37,955 nucleotides of DNA from Pseudanabaena sp. (GTDB taxonomy: Bacteria > Cyanobacteriota > Cyanobacteriia > Pseudanabaenales > Pseudanabaenaceae): the NCBI GenBank assembly GCA_003249035.1, contig QBMK01000036.1, forward strand, positions 1 to 37,955, given 5' to 3'. The position numbers and the translations under genes were made by a program. Shown in pieces: positions 26,370 to 36,910 of the stretch (positions are counted from its first letter, which is position 1; each line of letters starts with the position of its first letter). The notes beneath the pieces were generated by a model. That model saw only the letters and a program-made list of their open reading frames with translations, did not search any database and was not told the origin of the DNA.

Positions 26370-27137
26370 TTATGCGCTCTTAAAAAAGCGGATAATTTCG
26401 CGGACATGCTCTAAAAATTGACTGTCAGTACTTAGTTGAGCGATCGCTTGTCGAGACTCTCTAGCCAGTCGCTCATGCTCTCGATCGTTTGTAGCGCGTA
26501 AATCTTCGATATTTGCACCTAATCTCGATAAATCTTTGCGTGTCTCATCAGCAAACTGCTCATATTTCGACACCCAAGAATAGGGGTTTTCGTTACTGAG
26601 TTGTTCGTTAATTTGTCGCACTGACTCTTCCAAATTGACAAACCGTTGCCTTAACTCCATCACATCTTCGCGAGGATAGTCGATTTGTTGCGAAATTAAT
26701 CTTAAGCGTTGAGCTATATATTCATAGGCACTTATTGCAGGACGTAATACGGTCAGCAACAACGCCGCGATCGCACCCACATAGCCGATAGTGCCAACGC
26801 CACTCGAAGCTAAAACATATAGGGTGATCGCCGAAATTACATGCAACCCAATCGCTAATCCTAGAGACTTCTGAGCAAGAGATCGGACATAAGGCAATTG
26901 ATTTTCATCAATGGCGATACCTTTCTCCTTAGAAATTGTTGCTTGATTGAGTACGGCCTTAGATTGAAAGTAAACATTCCAAGGCACGGTGACGATAATA
27001 ATCAGCCATACAAAAATGCTTGCCCCAATTACCCAATCAATGAAATTGCCAAAGGGTAAATTCAACCATTGAGTCAGTCCAAATCCTGCCAGAAAAATCA
27101 GTAGTAAGGCTCCCAGCCAACCAATAAAATTACCCAT
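26370..27137 (-). CDS. Membrane protein with C-terminal coiled coil, function unknown
   Basis: 255 residues. Four hydrophobic segments are seen at about 4-24, 33-55, 93-110 and 116-133, followed by a charged helical region (about 140-250) with heptad character ('VMELRQRFVNLEESVRQINEQL', 'RKDLSRLGANIEDLRATNDREHERLARES' quoted in part). I do not recognise a named family. The architecture suggests a membrane-tethered coiled-coil protein. It lies downstream of the HtrA-like gene on the same strand but beyond a hairpin, so it is probably its own transcription unit. Confidence 0.65.
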   Translation of the reverse strand: MGNFIGWLGALLLIFLAGFGLTQWLNLPFGNFIDWVIGASIFVWLIIIVTVPWNVYFQSKAVLNQATISKEKGIAIDENQLPYVRSLAQKSLGLAIGLHVISAITLYVLASSGVGTIGYVGAIAALLLTVLRPAISAYEYIAQRLRLISQQIDYPREDVMELRQRFVNLEESVRQINEQLSNENPYSWVSKYEQFADETRKDLSRLGANIEDLRATNDREHERLARESRQAIAQLSTDSQFLEHVREIIRFFKSA

Positions 27138-27177
27138 AGGACTTTACCTGAATATGTATCTGCTATTGGATTATGAC

Positions 27178-27218
27178 AAAAGATGAAAGGCGGCGCAAAG
27201 CACCGCCTTTCATCTTTT
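27178..27218 (-). terminator. Hairpin between the HtrA-like gene and the coiled-coil gene
   Basis: A 16-bp perfect stem (27178-27193 with 27203-27218) with tip cgcaaagca, a GCAAAGC-type variant of the GCGAAGC tips seen elsewhere. On the minus strand it exits into TTTTGTC, 23 bases after the protease stop, a good place for a terminator. Confidence 0.75.
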
Positions 27219-27241
27219 GAATTTATAGAGATTGGAGCATC

Positions 27242-28474
27242 CTAATTTGGGAATTTTTGTGGAAACTGAGCAGTTTCTACGCTCAAAGCCACTGTCTGAC
27301 CATTACGTTTGACTTCCATACTAATCCTTTCACCAACAGCACGATCTTCCACTAATTGGGTGACCTGCTCCGCAGTCAAGATTTCTTTGTCGTTAAACTT
27401 GGTGATTACGTCACCGCGCTTAGCACCTGCCTTTGCTGCAGGCGAATCATCAACAACTCTAGTAATCAGTACTCCTTTGTCTTCGGAAATTTTAATGCCA
27501 AATTCAGTGTCCTGATTGACTTGTTTCTTTACATTCTCATCGACTGTCACCATCTGAATGCCAAGATAGGCACGACTGACCCGACCATTCGCAATTATCT
27601 GTTTAGCTATGCGCTGAGCAGTTTCGATTGGAATTGCAAAACCTAAACCCTGCGCACCTTGGATGATTGCCGTGTTTACCCCTATTACCTCACCATTTTG
27701 ATTAAGCAAGGGACCACCCGAGTTACCAGGATTAATTGCAGCATCAGTTTGAATGAAGCTAACCCGTTTATCGACTCCAATTTGACCGCTATTACGACCG
27801 ATCGCACTGATGATTCCGGCTGTGACGGTGTTGTCTAAGCCAAGAGGATTACCAATCGCGATCGCCCAGTCGCCTGGTTGCAAATTTTGAGAACTGCCGA
27901 TGCTCACGGTAGGCAAATTATCAGGCTTAACTTGAATAACAGCAATGTCAGTAAGTTCATCACTACCCAATACTTTGCCTTCGATTTGGCGACCATCTTT
28001 AAGAATCACAGTTACTTTGTCAGCACCGCTAACAACATGGGCATTGGTAATAATGTCGCCTTCTTTGTTGATGATGAATCCTGAGCCAGTGCCACGCTCT
28101 ACCCGTTCTTTGGGCATACGACGTAGTTGGTCGCCAAAAAATTGACGAAACATAGGATCGTCTAAAAATTCCTGCGGAATTTGTTGATTACTCGCGACAG
28201 TACGCGAGGCGTTAATTCTCACAACGGCTGGTCCCGTGCGATTAACTGCGTCCACAACGTAATTTCGGGGAACAGAGATAGATTTAACTCTGTCGCTATC
28301 CTGTGCGATCGCAGGTGATACAGAGGCAACTTGAGTTACGGGCGTAACCATCGTTGTATTTGGGGATCTCACTCCAGACACAACTGCCCAAGCTCCCAGA
28401 ATTACGCCTAAGAGGAGCATCGAAACATAAATCAAAGGTTGCTTGTAACGAGATTTTTTATTTGGGTCTCTCAT
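27242..28474 (-). CDS. HtrA/Deg-family serine protease with one PDZ domain
   Basis: 410 residues from ATG 28474; an in-frame ATG at 28498 adds 'MLLVAEIA' and lacks a ribosome site, whereas GGAA precedes 28474. An N-terminal hydrophobic segment (about 11-36) anchors or exports the protein. The trypsin-like domain has the full triad: His146 (TNAHVV), Asp176 (LTDIAVI) and Ser252 (NPGNSGGPL). A single C-terminal PDZ domain (about 295-395) contains 'GVLITRVVDDSPAAKAG' and 'GDVITKFNDKEI'. Cyanobacterial HhoA, HhoB and HtrA degrade damaged proteins in the periplasm and lumen; which of the three this is cannot be decided here. Confidence 0.93.
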   Translation of the reverse strand: MRDPNKKSRYKQPLIYVSMLLLGVILGAWAVVSGVRSPNTTMVTPVTQVASVSPAIAQDSDRVKSISVPRNYVVDAVNRTGPAVVRINASRTVASNQQIPQEFLDDPMFRQFFGDQLRRMPKERVERGTGSGFIINKEGDIITNAHVVSGADKVTVILKDGRQIEGKVLGSDELTDIAVIQVKPDNLPTVSIGSSQNLQPGDWAIAIGNPLGLDNTVTAGIISAIGRNSGQIGVDKRVSFIQTDAAINPGNSGGPLLNQNGEVIGVNTAIIQGAQGLGFAIPIETAQRIAKQIIANGRVSRAYLGIQMVTVDENVKKQVNQDTEFGIKISEDKGVLITRVVDDSPAAKAGAKRGDVITKFNDKEILTAEQVTQLVEDRAVGERISMEVKRNGQTVALSVETAQFPQKFPN

Positions 28475-28711
28475 AGCTATTTCCGCTACCAATAACATTT
28501 AAATTCTACTAAAGATTTTGTCTCAGTAGGTGTTTCGGGGAATTACTTTAGTTTAAAAGCCTGAAATGTTTGATTGACAGGTGATTGACAAAAATTGATT
28601 AAGCTTTATTTTGGACTTGCTGTATTGACAGCTTGAGAACCAGACATTTGAAGCCCTATTTGTTTGCTAATGGCTAATCTACGGAGCATATTAGTCTTTT
28701 AAGTAGATGTA

Positions 28712-28752
28712 CCGTAAAAAATAGCGCCCCTACAGGGCGCTATTTTTTACGG
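28712..28752. repeat. 18-bp-stem palindrome between divergent genes
   Basis: Arms 28712-28729 and 28735-28752 pair perfectly around ctaca, with GC-rich inner pairs (gcgccc/gggcgc) and A/T-rich outer pairs. It looks like a strong terminator, yet it lies between the start of the HtrA-like gene (minus) and the start of the COG0523 gene (plus), where no flanking gene ends. The rest of 28499-28905 has no gene. A TATAAT-like hexamer lies near 28849, about 55 bases before ATG 28906, as a possible -10. Confidence 0.82.
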
Positions 28753-28905
28753 GTTTGTGTAATTTATTTTGCACAAGTACTTACGATTTTTTTCTGACCT
28801 GTGCAAGTTCCAAAATCGCTTCTAATCGCAGGCTTACAAATCAAGAGCGCTATAATTTTGTCAGTACATCTTATTAGTTAGCATCACAGGCATTTGGCAT
28901 CAGCT

Positions 28906-29976
28906 ATGATCGCAACATCGCAAATTCCCGCCACTGTCCTTACAGGATTCCTTGGCGCAGGAAAAACTACTTTACTTAATCACATCCTTACATCTGAACA
29001 TGGCAAAAAAGTTGCCGTGATCGTTAATGAGTTTGGTGAAGTTGGCATCGATCAACAACTTGTGATCGGCGCGGATGAAGAAATTTTTGAAATGAATAAT
29101 GGTTGCATTTGCTGTACCGTGCGCGGCGACCTAATTCGGATTATCGGTAATTTAATGCGTCGCCGAAATAAATTCGATCATCTCTTGATCGAAACTACGG
29201 GCTTAGCCGATCCAGGTCCAGTGATTCAAACTTTCTTTATGGATGAAGACATTCATCGACAAGTTTCTCTTGATGCTGTGGTGACGGTAGTTGATGCCAA
29301 GCATGTCCAACAACATTGGGGCGATCGCGAAGTTCTCGAACAAATTGGTTTTGCTGATGTGATTTTGCTAAATAAAACTGATTTGGTTACTGAAGCTGAA
29401 ATAGTAGAACTCGAAGCGAAAATCATGCATCTAAATGTCTTGGCAAGAGTCGATCGCGTTCAGTTAAATCAAACCAATGCTGAGAATATCGGAAATAGCA
29501 TCAACAAAGTTCTTAATGTCGGTGGTTTTGACCTCAATCGTATTCTTGAAAAAAATCCTGAATTTCTTGCTGCGCAAGTTAAGGAAGAACATGCGCATGA
29601 GCACGAGCATGAACATGAGCATCATGACCACGACGATCATCACAAGCATGACCATGAACATCACTACCATGTCCATGATGAAGAAGTTGGATCTGTCAGT
29701 ATTTTAGAAGCAGGTGCTGTCAGTCCATACAAATTTCAAGCATGGATTAGCGAACTCTTAAAAACTCAAGGTCAAGATATTTTCCGTTCGAAGGGAATTA
29801 TCAATCTCTCTGGTTCTAATGAGCGACTGGTATTTCAGGGAGTTCACATGCAGTTTGACGCAACTCGCGATCGCATTTGGAAAGACAATGAGCTTCGCAA
29901 AAATCAATTAGTCTTTATCGGTAGACACTTAGAGAGCGAGAAACTTCGCGAAGGTTTTTTGGGTTGCCTAGTCTAA
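28906..29976 (+). CDS. COG0523 (CobW/ZNG1-like) GTPase with His-rich metal-binding stretch
   Basis: 356 residues from ATG 28906; a TTG at 28894 would add four residues. A G3E-type GTPase: Walker A 'GFLGAGKTTLL' (14-24), the metal-site motif 'GCICC' (Cys67, Cys69, Cys70), 'ETTGLADPGPV' and 'LNKTDLV'. A histidine-rich stretch around residues 226-260 (repeated EHEHEHH, HDHDDHH) can hold several metal ions. A C-terminal CobW_C domain ('SSNERLVFQGVHMQFD'-like, seen as SNERLVFQGVHMQFD) ends the protein. Such proteins deliver metals, often zinc, to client enzymes under limitation. Cobalt and other clients are alternatives. No Zur box was found upstream. Confidence 0.9.
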   Translation: MIATSQIPATVLTGFLGAGKTTLLNHILTSEHGKKVAVIVNEFGEVGIDQQLVIGADEEIFEMNNGCICCTVRGDLIRIIGNLMRRRNKFDHLLIETTGLADPGPVIQTFFMDEDIHRQVSLDAVVTVVDAKHVQQHWGDREVLEQIGFADVILLNKTDLVTEAEIVELEAKIMHLNVLARVDRVQLNQTNAENIGNSINKVLNVGGFDLNRILEKNPEFLAAQVKEEHAHEHEHEHEHHDHDDHHKHDHEHHYHVHDEEVGSVSILEAGAVSPYKFQAWISELLKTQGQDIFRSKGIINLSGSNERLVFQGVHMQFDATRDRIWKDNELRKNQLVFIGRHLESEKLREGFLGCLV

Positions 29977-30044
29977 TCAGCATTTAGCAATCACCTATTG
30001 TTTTTGATTAGTTCTTAGGAATGAAAATTAAATAACAAGTGCAT

Positions 30045-30101
30045 ATAAAACCCAAAATTGGTTCGGCGGGCGAAGCCCGTCGAACCAATTTTGGGTTTTA
30101 T
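30045..30101. repeat. 27-bp-stem palindrome with GAA triloop
   Basis: Arms 30045-30071 and 30075-30101 pair with a single G-T mismatch around gaa. The tip reads gcGGGCGAAGCCCg. The outer end, ataaaacccaaaa, is shared with the hairpin at 3798-3855. It lies between the convergent COG0523 gene (stop 29976) and the AI-2E permease gene (stop 30309), where it could terminate both. The gene-free stretch 29977-30308 contains nothing else I can name. Confidence 0.87.
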
Positions 30102-30308
30102 TAAATTATCATTCCTTAATGAACTGGCGATCTCTTTATTATTAGGCTTAGAATAATTGAGTGCAGGAATCTGAAGAAAATTCATTCATGATTTTCATGA
30201 GCCTGAAATGCATATCTAAAAAAGTAGAGCTAGTAATTCTATCGATGTGATTGACCTATAAAAAATCATAATTACTTTGTTTGAGATAAATCGAGTAACC
30301 CGATTAGA

Positions 30309-31361
30309 CTAATCCTTGAACAATTCTTCTTTCGCTGCTTTATTCTCTTTCTCTTCTTTGATTGATCGCAACCAGATAGCAATCATGCCAGCAATAGGAA
30401 TAGAAAGAAAGACTCCCAAAAGCCCCGCCACCCTTTCGCCAATAAACAGAGAAAGAAATAGAATAACTGGATTTAACTCTAGAGCATTCCCCATAACCTT
30501 TGGCCGCACCGCATTATCTTGGATTTGTACTAATAGAACACTGACAATTAATACTCTCAAAGCAATTGCATCTCCTTGAGATGTGTATGCCAACAGGGTA
30601 ACTAACGTAATTCCCAGAGTGGCTCCAATCCCTGGAATTGCATCGATTATGCCAATAATAGTCGCCAAAAACAATGCATACTTCACTCCTAAAACCGTAA
30701 ATGCGATGAAAGTAGTGATAGATAGAAATAACATCAACAGCATTTGTCCACGAATAAATCCTAGAAAGCTTTGCTTAAACACCTGAGCAAAGCGATCGCG
30801 AGACTCGAATGGCAAGAGTCCAAGAAATGTCTTCCAAAGCTTGTCACCATCAATTAACATGTACAAGCTGATAACAGCCCCAAAAACCCCTGCAAAGACA
30901 CTAGAAAAAATACCCTGCACAAATCCTAAACCAGAAATCAAACCATTCTGTAGCGTTGAAATTACTTTACCTATGTCCACTTTATTCAAAAAATCTTGGA
31001 AGGGCAAAGCATCTTGCTGCGTCAGCGCATCCTTAAGATTGACTATTAAACCCTGTCCCTGACTTAGAACTTCTAGTCCGATACCAGTAAGCATACCAAA
31101 TAGTAAGATTAACGTTCCTATGAAGGTGATGGCGATCGCTAATCCTCTGGGAATATAGCGAGATAACCAAACCACTGGATAATTTAAGAGTGCAGCAAAG
31201 ATTGCTGCCACTGTAAATAGAGCGATCGTGCCATAGAAATAATTGATCAGTATGACCGTGACCCAACTACTAGCAAACAACAAAAGGTAGCGCAGAAGTG
31301 AAGAGTTATTGAGGGTTCGCCACAATTTAGATGATGGCTTTGGAGATCTCTTTGGGCGCAT
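30309..31361 (-). CDS. AI-2E-family membrane permease (PerM/YdbO-like)
   Basis: 350 residues from ATG 31361. The open frame continues 33 codons further to 31460, but that part is encoded by the three-hairpin repeat at 31389-31491 and by the spacer, so it is not counted. About seven to eight membrane helices are visible, with the family block 'RGQMLLMLFLSITTFIAFTVLGVKYALFLATIIGIIDAIPGIGATLG' (quoted as YALFLATIIGIIDAIPGIG) and 'VRPKVMGNALELNPVILFLSLFIGERVAGLLGVFLSIP' (quoted as ELNPVILFLSLFIG). The family includes AI-2 exporters and Na+/H+ antiporters; the cargo here is unknown. Confidence 0.88.
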   Translation of the reverse strand: MRPKRSPKPSSKLWRTLNNSSLLRYLLLFASSWVTVILINYFYGTIALFTVAAIFAALLNYPVVWLSRYIPRGLAIAITFIGTLILLFGMLTGIGLEVLSQGQGLIVNLKDALTQQDALPFQDFLNKVDIGKVISTLQNGLISGLGFVQGIFSSVFAGVFGAVISLYMLIDGDKLWKTFLGLLPFESRDRFAQVFKQSFLGFIRGQMLLMLFLSITTFIAFTVLGVKYALFLATIIGIIDAIPGIGATLGITLVTLLAYTSQGDAIALRVLIVSVLLVQIQDNAVRPKVMGNALELNPVILFLSLFIGERVAGLLGVFLSIPIAGMIAIWLRSIKEEKENKAAKEELFKD

Positions 31362-31388
31362 AGTATCTGGCAATTGGTAATTGATTTT

Positions 31389-31491
31389 ATACCAATTCAC
31401 AAAAGTGTGACAACACTTCTGTGAATTAAAAAACAAACCCTGTAAGGGTTTTGAAAACACAAAATGGCTACGCCATTTTGTGTTTTGGTAT
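31389..31491 (-). mobile_element. Three-hairpin repeat element, copy B (inverted)
   Basis: About 103 bases, inverted relative to copies A and C. The parts are aattcacaaaagtgt pairing with 31413-31427 (one mismatch), aaaccc/gggttt (31435-31451), and a 15-bp stem (31454-31468 with 31472-31486, loop tac). The outer ends ataccaa (31389) and ttggtat (31491) form a 7-bp terminal inverted repeat; this copy has the cleanest ends of the three. It lies between the divergent permease and serpin genes and adds an in-frame upstream ATG to the permease frame. The remaining spacer to 31670 has no gene. Confidence 0.87.
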
Positions 31492-31670
31492 TATTCTTAT
31501 ACCTTATTCAATAAGATCAATACTAATGAAGGGGATCTATTTCGGGAAATCAAAATCATTTTTAGAAGCATAAATAATATTGAGTTACAGAAAATGTAAC
31601 AGCAACGGGCGATCGCAAATTATGTCCTAAGTTAAAAATATAGAAATCTAGAGGCTTAGAAATTAGCATT

Positions 31671-32981
31671 ATGAAAATTTATTATCGTGCCACGATTATT
31701 AGTCTGTTAGCCTTAACCTTGATGGGATGTGCAGTCCCTGACACTCGCAATTCTCAAGCTTCACTCGTTAGCACTGTAAGTCCATCACCAACAAGTATCG
31801 CTGCATCTCCTAAGCCAATTATCAATAATCGCCCAAATAATCTCAAAGTAAAACTGGATGATCGATTAGTTGAAGCAAATACCAGTTTTGGATTTAATCT
31901 ATTCGATCGCATTGCTAAGCAAGATCCCAATAAAAATATATTTATCTCTCCTTCGAGTGTAGCGATCTCATTATCAATGATCTATAACGGTGCGAGTGGT
32001 GAAACTCAACAAGCAATCGCCAAGACTTTGGAGTTGCAAGCTATCAAAATTGACGATGTGAATAGCTTTAATCAGATGCTTCAGCAATTACTTGCTAATG
32101 GTGATACCAATGTGGAATTGAACATTGCTAACTCCTTGTGGGCTAGAAAGGATATTGCCTTAGAGCAAACTTTTTTAAATAAAGTCAAAGAGTTCTATCA
32201 AGCCGAAGTTAGCAGCCTTGACTATCAAGATCCTAATGCAGCAAATGCTATTAATGCTTGGGTAAAGACAAATACTAAGAATAAAATCGATAAAATCGTC
32301 GATCGCATTGATCCAGATAGTATGCTCTTTTTAATCAATGCTGTTTATTTTAAAGGGAAATGGGAAGCGCCTTTTGAGAAATCTCTGACTAAGCCACAAC
32401 CCTTTACTCTTGCTGATGGCACAAAAATCCAACATCCTGCTATGTCGCGATCTGGAGAATACAGTTACTACGATGCGCCGACATTTCAGGCGATCAGTCT
32501 CCCCTATGGCTCTGGACGCTTTAGTATGGAGATTTTCTTGCCAAAGTCTAAATCAAGTCTTTTAGAATTTCAGAAACAACTGACGGCAAAGAATTGGCAA
32601 GAATGGTCAACGAAATTCTCGCGCAAAGAAGGATTGATTCAATTGCCACGCTTTAAAATGGAATATGAGACTAGTCTCAAATCAGCCTTGCAAAATATGG
32701 GCATGGCGATCGCTTTCAAGCCAGATAAAGCAGATTTCCGTAATCTCTCTACAGTTCAGGCTTTTATCGGCGATGTGAAGCATAAAACCTTTGTCGAAGT
32801 CAACGAAGAAGGAACAGAAGCGGCAGCAGCAACTTCTGTCGAGATGAAAGCAACTTCGGCGATGCCTTCTGAGGAACCTCCATTTCAGATGATTGTCGAT
32901 CGCCCATTTTTCTTTACAATTAGCGATCGCCAAACTGGCACAATCATCTTCATAGGTAAAATTAAAAATCCATCTAAATAA
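31671..32981 (+). CDS. Lipoprotein serpin (serine protease inhibitor)
   Basis: 436 residues. A lipoprotein signal ends in LMGC with Cys20, so the protein is likely anchored on the outer face of a membrane. After a Ser/Pro-rich linker comes a complete serpin fold: 'NIFISPSSVAISLSMIYNGASGET', 'NIANSLWARKDI', 'FLINAVYFKGKWEAPFEKSLT' (as INAVYFKGKWEAPF), and the C-terminal 'DRPFFFTISDRQTGTIIFIGKI'. The reactive-loop hinge reads 'EEGTEAAAATS', matching the small-residue consensus of inhibitory serpins. Counting from it places P1 near the Thr-Ser of 'MKATSAM', but this is approximate. The target protease is unknown. It is followed 58 bases later by ligA on the same strand. Confidence 0.93.
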   Translation: MKIYYRATIISLLALTLMGCAVPDTRNSQASLVSTVSPSPTSIAASPKPIINNRPNNLKVKLDDRLVEANTSFGFNLFDRIAKQDPNKNIFISPSSVAISLSMIYNGASGETQQAIAKTLELQAIKIDDVNSFNQMLQQLLANGDTNVELNIANSLWARKDIALEQTFLNKVKEFYQAEVSSLDYQDPNAANAINAWVKTNTKNKIDKIVDRIDPDSMLFLINAVYFKGKWEAPFEKSLTKPQPFTLADGTKIQHPAMSRSGEYSYYDAPTFQAISLPYGSGRFSMEIFLPKSKSSLLEFQKQLTAKNWQEWSTKFSRKEGLIQLPRFKMEYETSLKSALQNMGMAIAFKPDKADFRNLSTVQAFIGDVKHKTFVEVNEEGTEAAAATSVEMKATSAMPSEEPPFQMIVDRPFFFTISDRQTGTIIFIGKIKNPSK

Positions 32982-33027
32982 GACAGATCTCCGACTGCTA
33001 TATAATTAAGCATATCGATTTTTGTAA

Positions 33028-35127
<2,100 letters not shown>

Positions 35128-35130
35128 ATA

Positions 35131-35261
35131 TTTCGGGGAGGTCAATCATGATAAATGGAAATTCTCTTAATGACAAGCGTTTCAGTTGTCATTAAACACA
35201 GAGGTTGAGAAAATTGCACATAAAGTATTTCAGACCTTCAATCTAAAGAGCCTCCCCGAAA
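35131..35261 (+). other. 131-bp structured stretch after ligA
   Basis: An 11-bp inverted repeat (tttcggggagg, 35131-35141, with 35251-35261) encloses a 10-bp hairpin (35167-35176 with 35186-35195, loop gcgtttcag). It begins four bases after the ligA stop, and the next gene converges from the other side at 35314. It could be the folded 3' end of the ligA mRNA, a small RNA, or a MITE-like element. No reading frame is present. Confidence 0.55.
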
Positions 35262-35313
35262 AGCTTATGGAGTTATATGTGTATGTTTTGTCTCCACGCC
35301 AGCAAACATGTTC

Positions 35314-35733
<420 letters not shown>

Positions 35734-35761
35734 TCAAAGCATCGCCATAGCCACAACTTAT

Positions 35762-36607
35762 TTACAATTCGCTCTGCGCTAAACCAGTAAATACTAACGT
35801 TGCAGGACCAGTCATCAAGATGCGATCGCTTTCAGCTAACCAATTAATTTTGAGATCGCCTCCAGGCAGATTGACTGTGCAGATGCGATCACAAAGATCA
35901 TTTAAAACGCCAGCTACAACCGTCGCGCAAGCACCTGTACCACAGGCTAGAGTTGCCCCTGCGCCACGTTCCCATACCCGCATTTTTACATAGCCACGAT
36001 TAACGACTTCCACAAATTCCGTATTTGTCCGTTTTGGGAATACAGGATGATGTTCAAAAAGAACGCCAATTTCTGCTAAAGGAATCGTATCAACATCATC
36101 AACAAAGGTCATACAGTGAGGGTTTCCCATGCTCACTGTCGTGACATTCCAAGTCTTGCCACCAACTTCAAGCGGAAGATTGACAACCTTGCAATCACTT
36201 TCGCCCAGGGTTGTCGGAATTTCAGCGGCAGTCAAAAATGGTTTGCCCATATCCACAGTCACATGTCCATCCGTATCCATTTGTGGCACGATCAAACCAG
36301 CCCCAGTTTGAATCTGATACTTGCTATCAGTAGTTGGAATATTCAAGTCCTGCATAAATTTAGCTAAGCAGCGAATTCCATTACCGCACATCTCTGGCTC
36401 AGAACCATCGGAGTTAAAAATCCGCATCTGAAATTCGCCATCATCCCCTGTTAGCAGAAAAATAACCCCATCAGCCCCAATACCAAAATTGCGATCGCAC
36501 CATTTGAAAGCCTGCTCAGGGGTGAGAATTGGTTCAGCACTGTGACGGTTATCGATCAGAATAAAATCGTTACCTAAGCCGTGATATTTACTAAATGCGA
36601 TCGACAT
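35762..36607 (-). CDS. dapF: Diaminopimelate epimerase
   Basis: 281 residues, normal length. It interconverts LL- and meso-diaminopimelate for lysine and peptidoglycan synthesis in the cytoplasm, without cofactor. Both catalytic cysteines are in place: Cys74 in 'EMCGNGIRC' and Cys222 in '[11 protein letters not shown]'. Other family blocks are '[13 protein letters not shown]' near the start, '[14 protein letters not shown]', '[14 protein letters not shown]' and 'RTNTEFVEV'. The start is the ATG followed by '[14 protein letters not shown]'. It stands alone on the minus strand, divergent from cynS across a palindrome-rich spacer. Confidence 0.97.
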   Translation of the reverse strand: MSIAFSKYHGLGNDFILIDNRHSAEPILTPEQAFKWCDRNFGIGADGVIFLLTGDDGEFQMRIFNSDGSEPEMCGNGIRCLAKFMQDLNIPTTDSKYQIQTGAGLIVPQMDTDGHVTVDMGKPFLTAAEIPTTLGESDCKVVNLPLEVGGKTWNVTTVSMGNPHCMTFVDDVDTIPLAEIGVLFEHHPVFPKRTNTEFVEVVNRGYVKMRVWERGAGATLACGTGACATVVAGVLNDLCDRICTVNLPGGDLKINWLAESDRILMTGPATLVFTGLAQSEL

Positions 36608-36653
36608 GGATTAATTCAATATATTTTTGAATATTATATCGATCTCCATCACC

Positions 36654-36702
36654 AAAACAAAAAGGAGATGAAGCGCGAAGCACCTCATCTCCTTTTTGTT
36701 TT
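36654..36702. repeat. 18-bp-stem hairpin with GCGAAGC tip
   Basis: Arms 36654-36671 and 36685-36702 pair perfectly. The 13-base tip agcgcgaagcacc contains GCGAAGC (36675-36681) with flanking mismatches. It lies 47 bases upstream of the dapF start codon, in dapF's 5' region, so it cannot terminate dapF. Confidence 0.85.
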
Positions 36703-36707
36703 GACAC

Positions 36708-36766
36708 CCGAACCAATAAATTTGAAAAGTATTGCTAAGTCCCACTTTTCAAATTTATTGGTTCGG
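36708..36766. repeat. 23-bp-stem palindrome with 13-base loop
   Basis: Arms 36708-36730 and 36744-36766 (acttttcaaatttattggttcgg) pair perfectly. Starts five bases after the preceding hairpin. It shares the string cgaaccaat with the stem at 30045-30101. The loop, attgctaagtccc, has no GAA/TTC core. Confidence 0.85.
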
Positions 36767-36821
36767 ATTTGAGGGCAAAGCGCTTAAATATGGTTGGTAA
36801 CAGTTACAGCTGTTGATATTC

Positions 36822-36876
36822 CAAACCCTATAAGCGAATTGAGGCGCGAAGCGCCTCAATTCGCTTATAGGGTTTG
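36822..36876. repeat. 26-bp-stem palindrome with GAA triloop
   Basis: Arms 36822-36847 and 36851-36876 pair perfectly around gaa. The tip is GGCGCGAAGCGCC and contains GCGAAGC. With 26 uninterrupted pairs it is the longest perfect stem in the window. Confidence 0.9.
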
Positions 36877-36910
36877 TTTTTTAGAAATATATCCGTGCAA
36901 AGGACTATTT

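Noticed and set aside
29464-29707. Met/Val-rich and Met/Thr-rich frames opposite or shifted to the His-rich stretch of the COG0523 gene
   Set aside because: They are simple-sequence shadows of the repeated CAT/CAC/GAG codons in the true gene.
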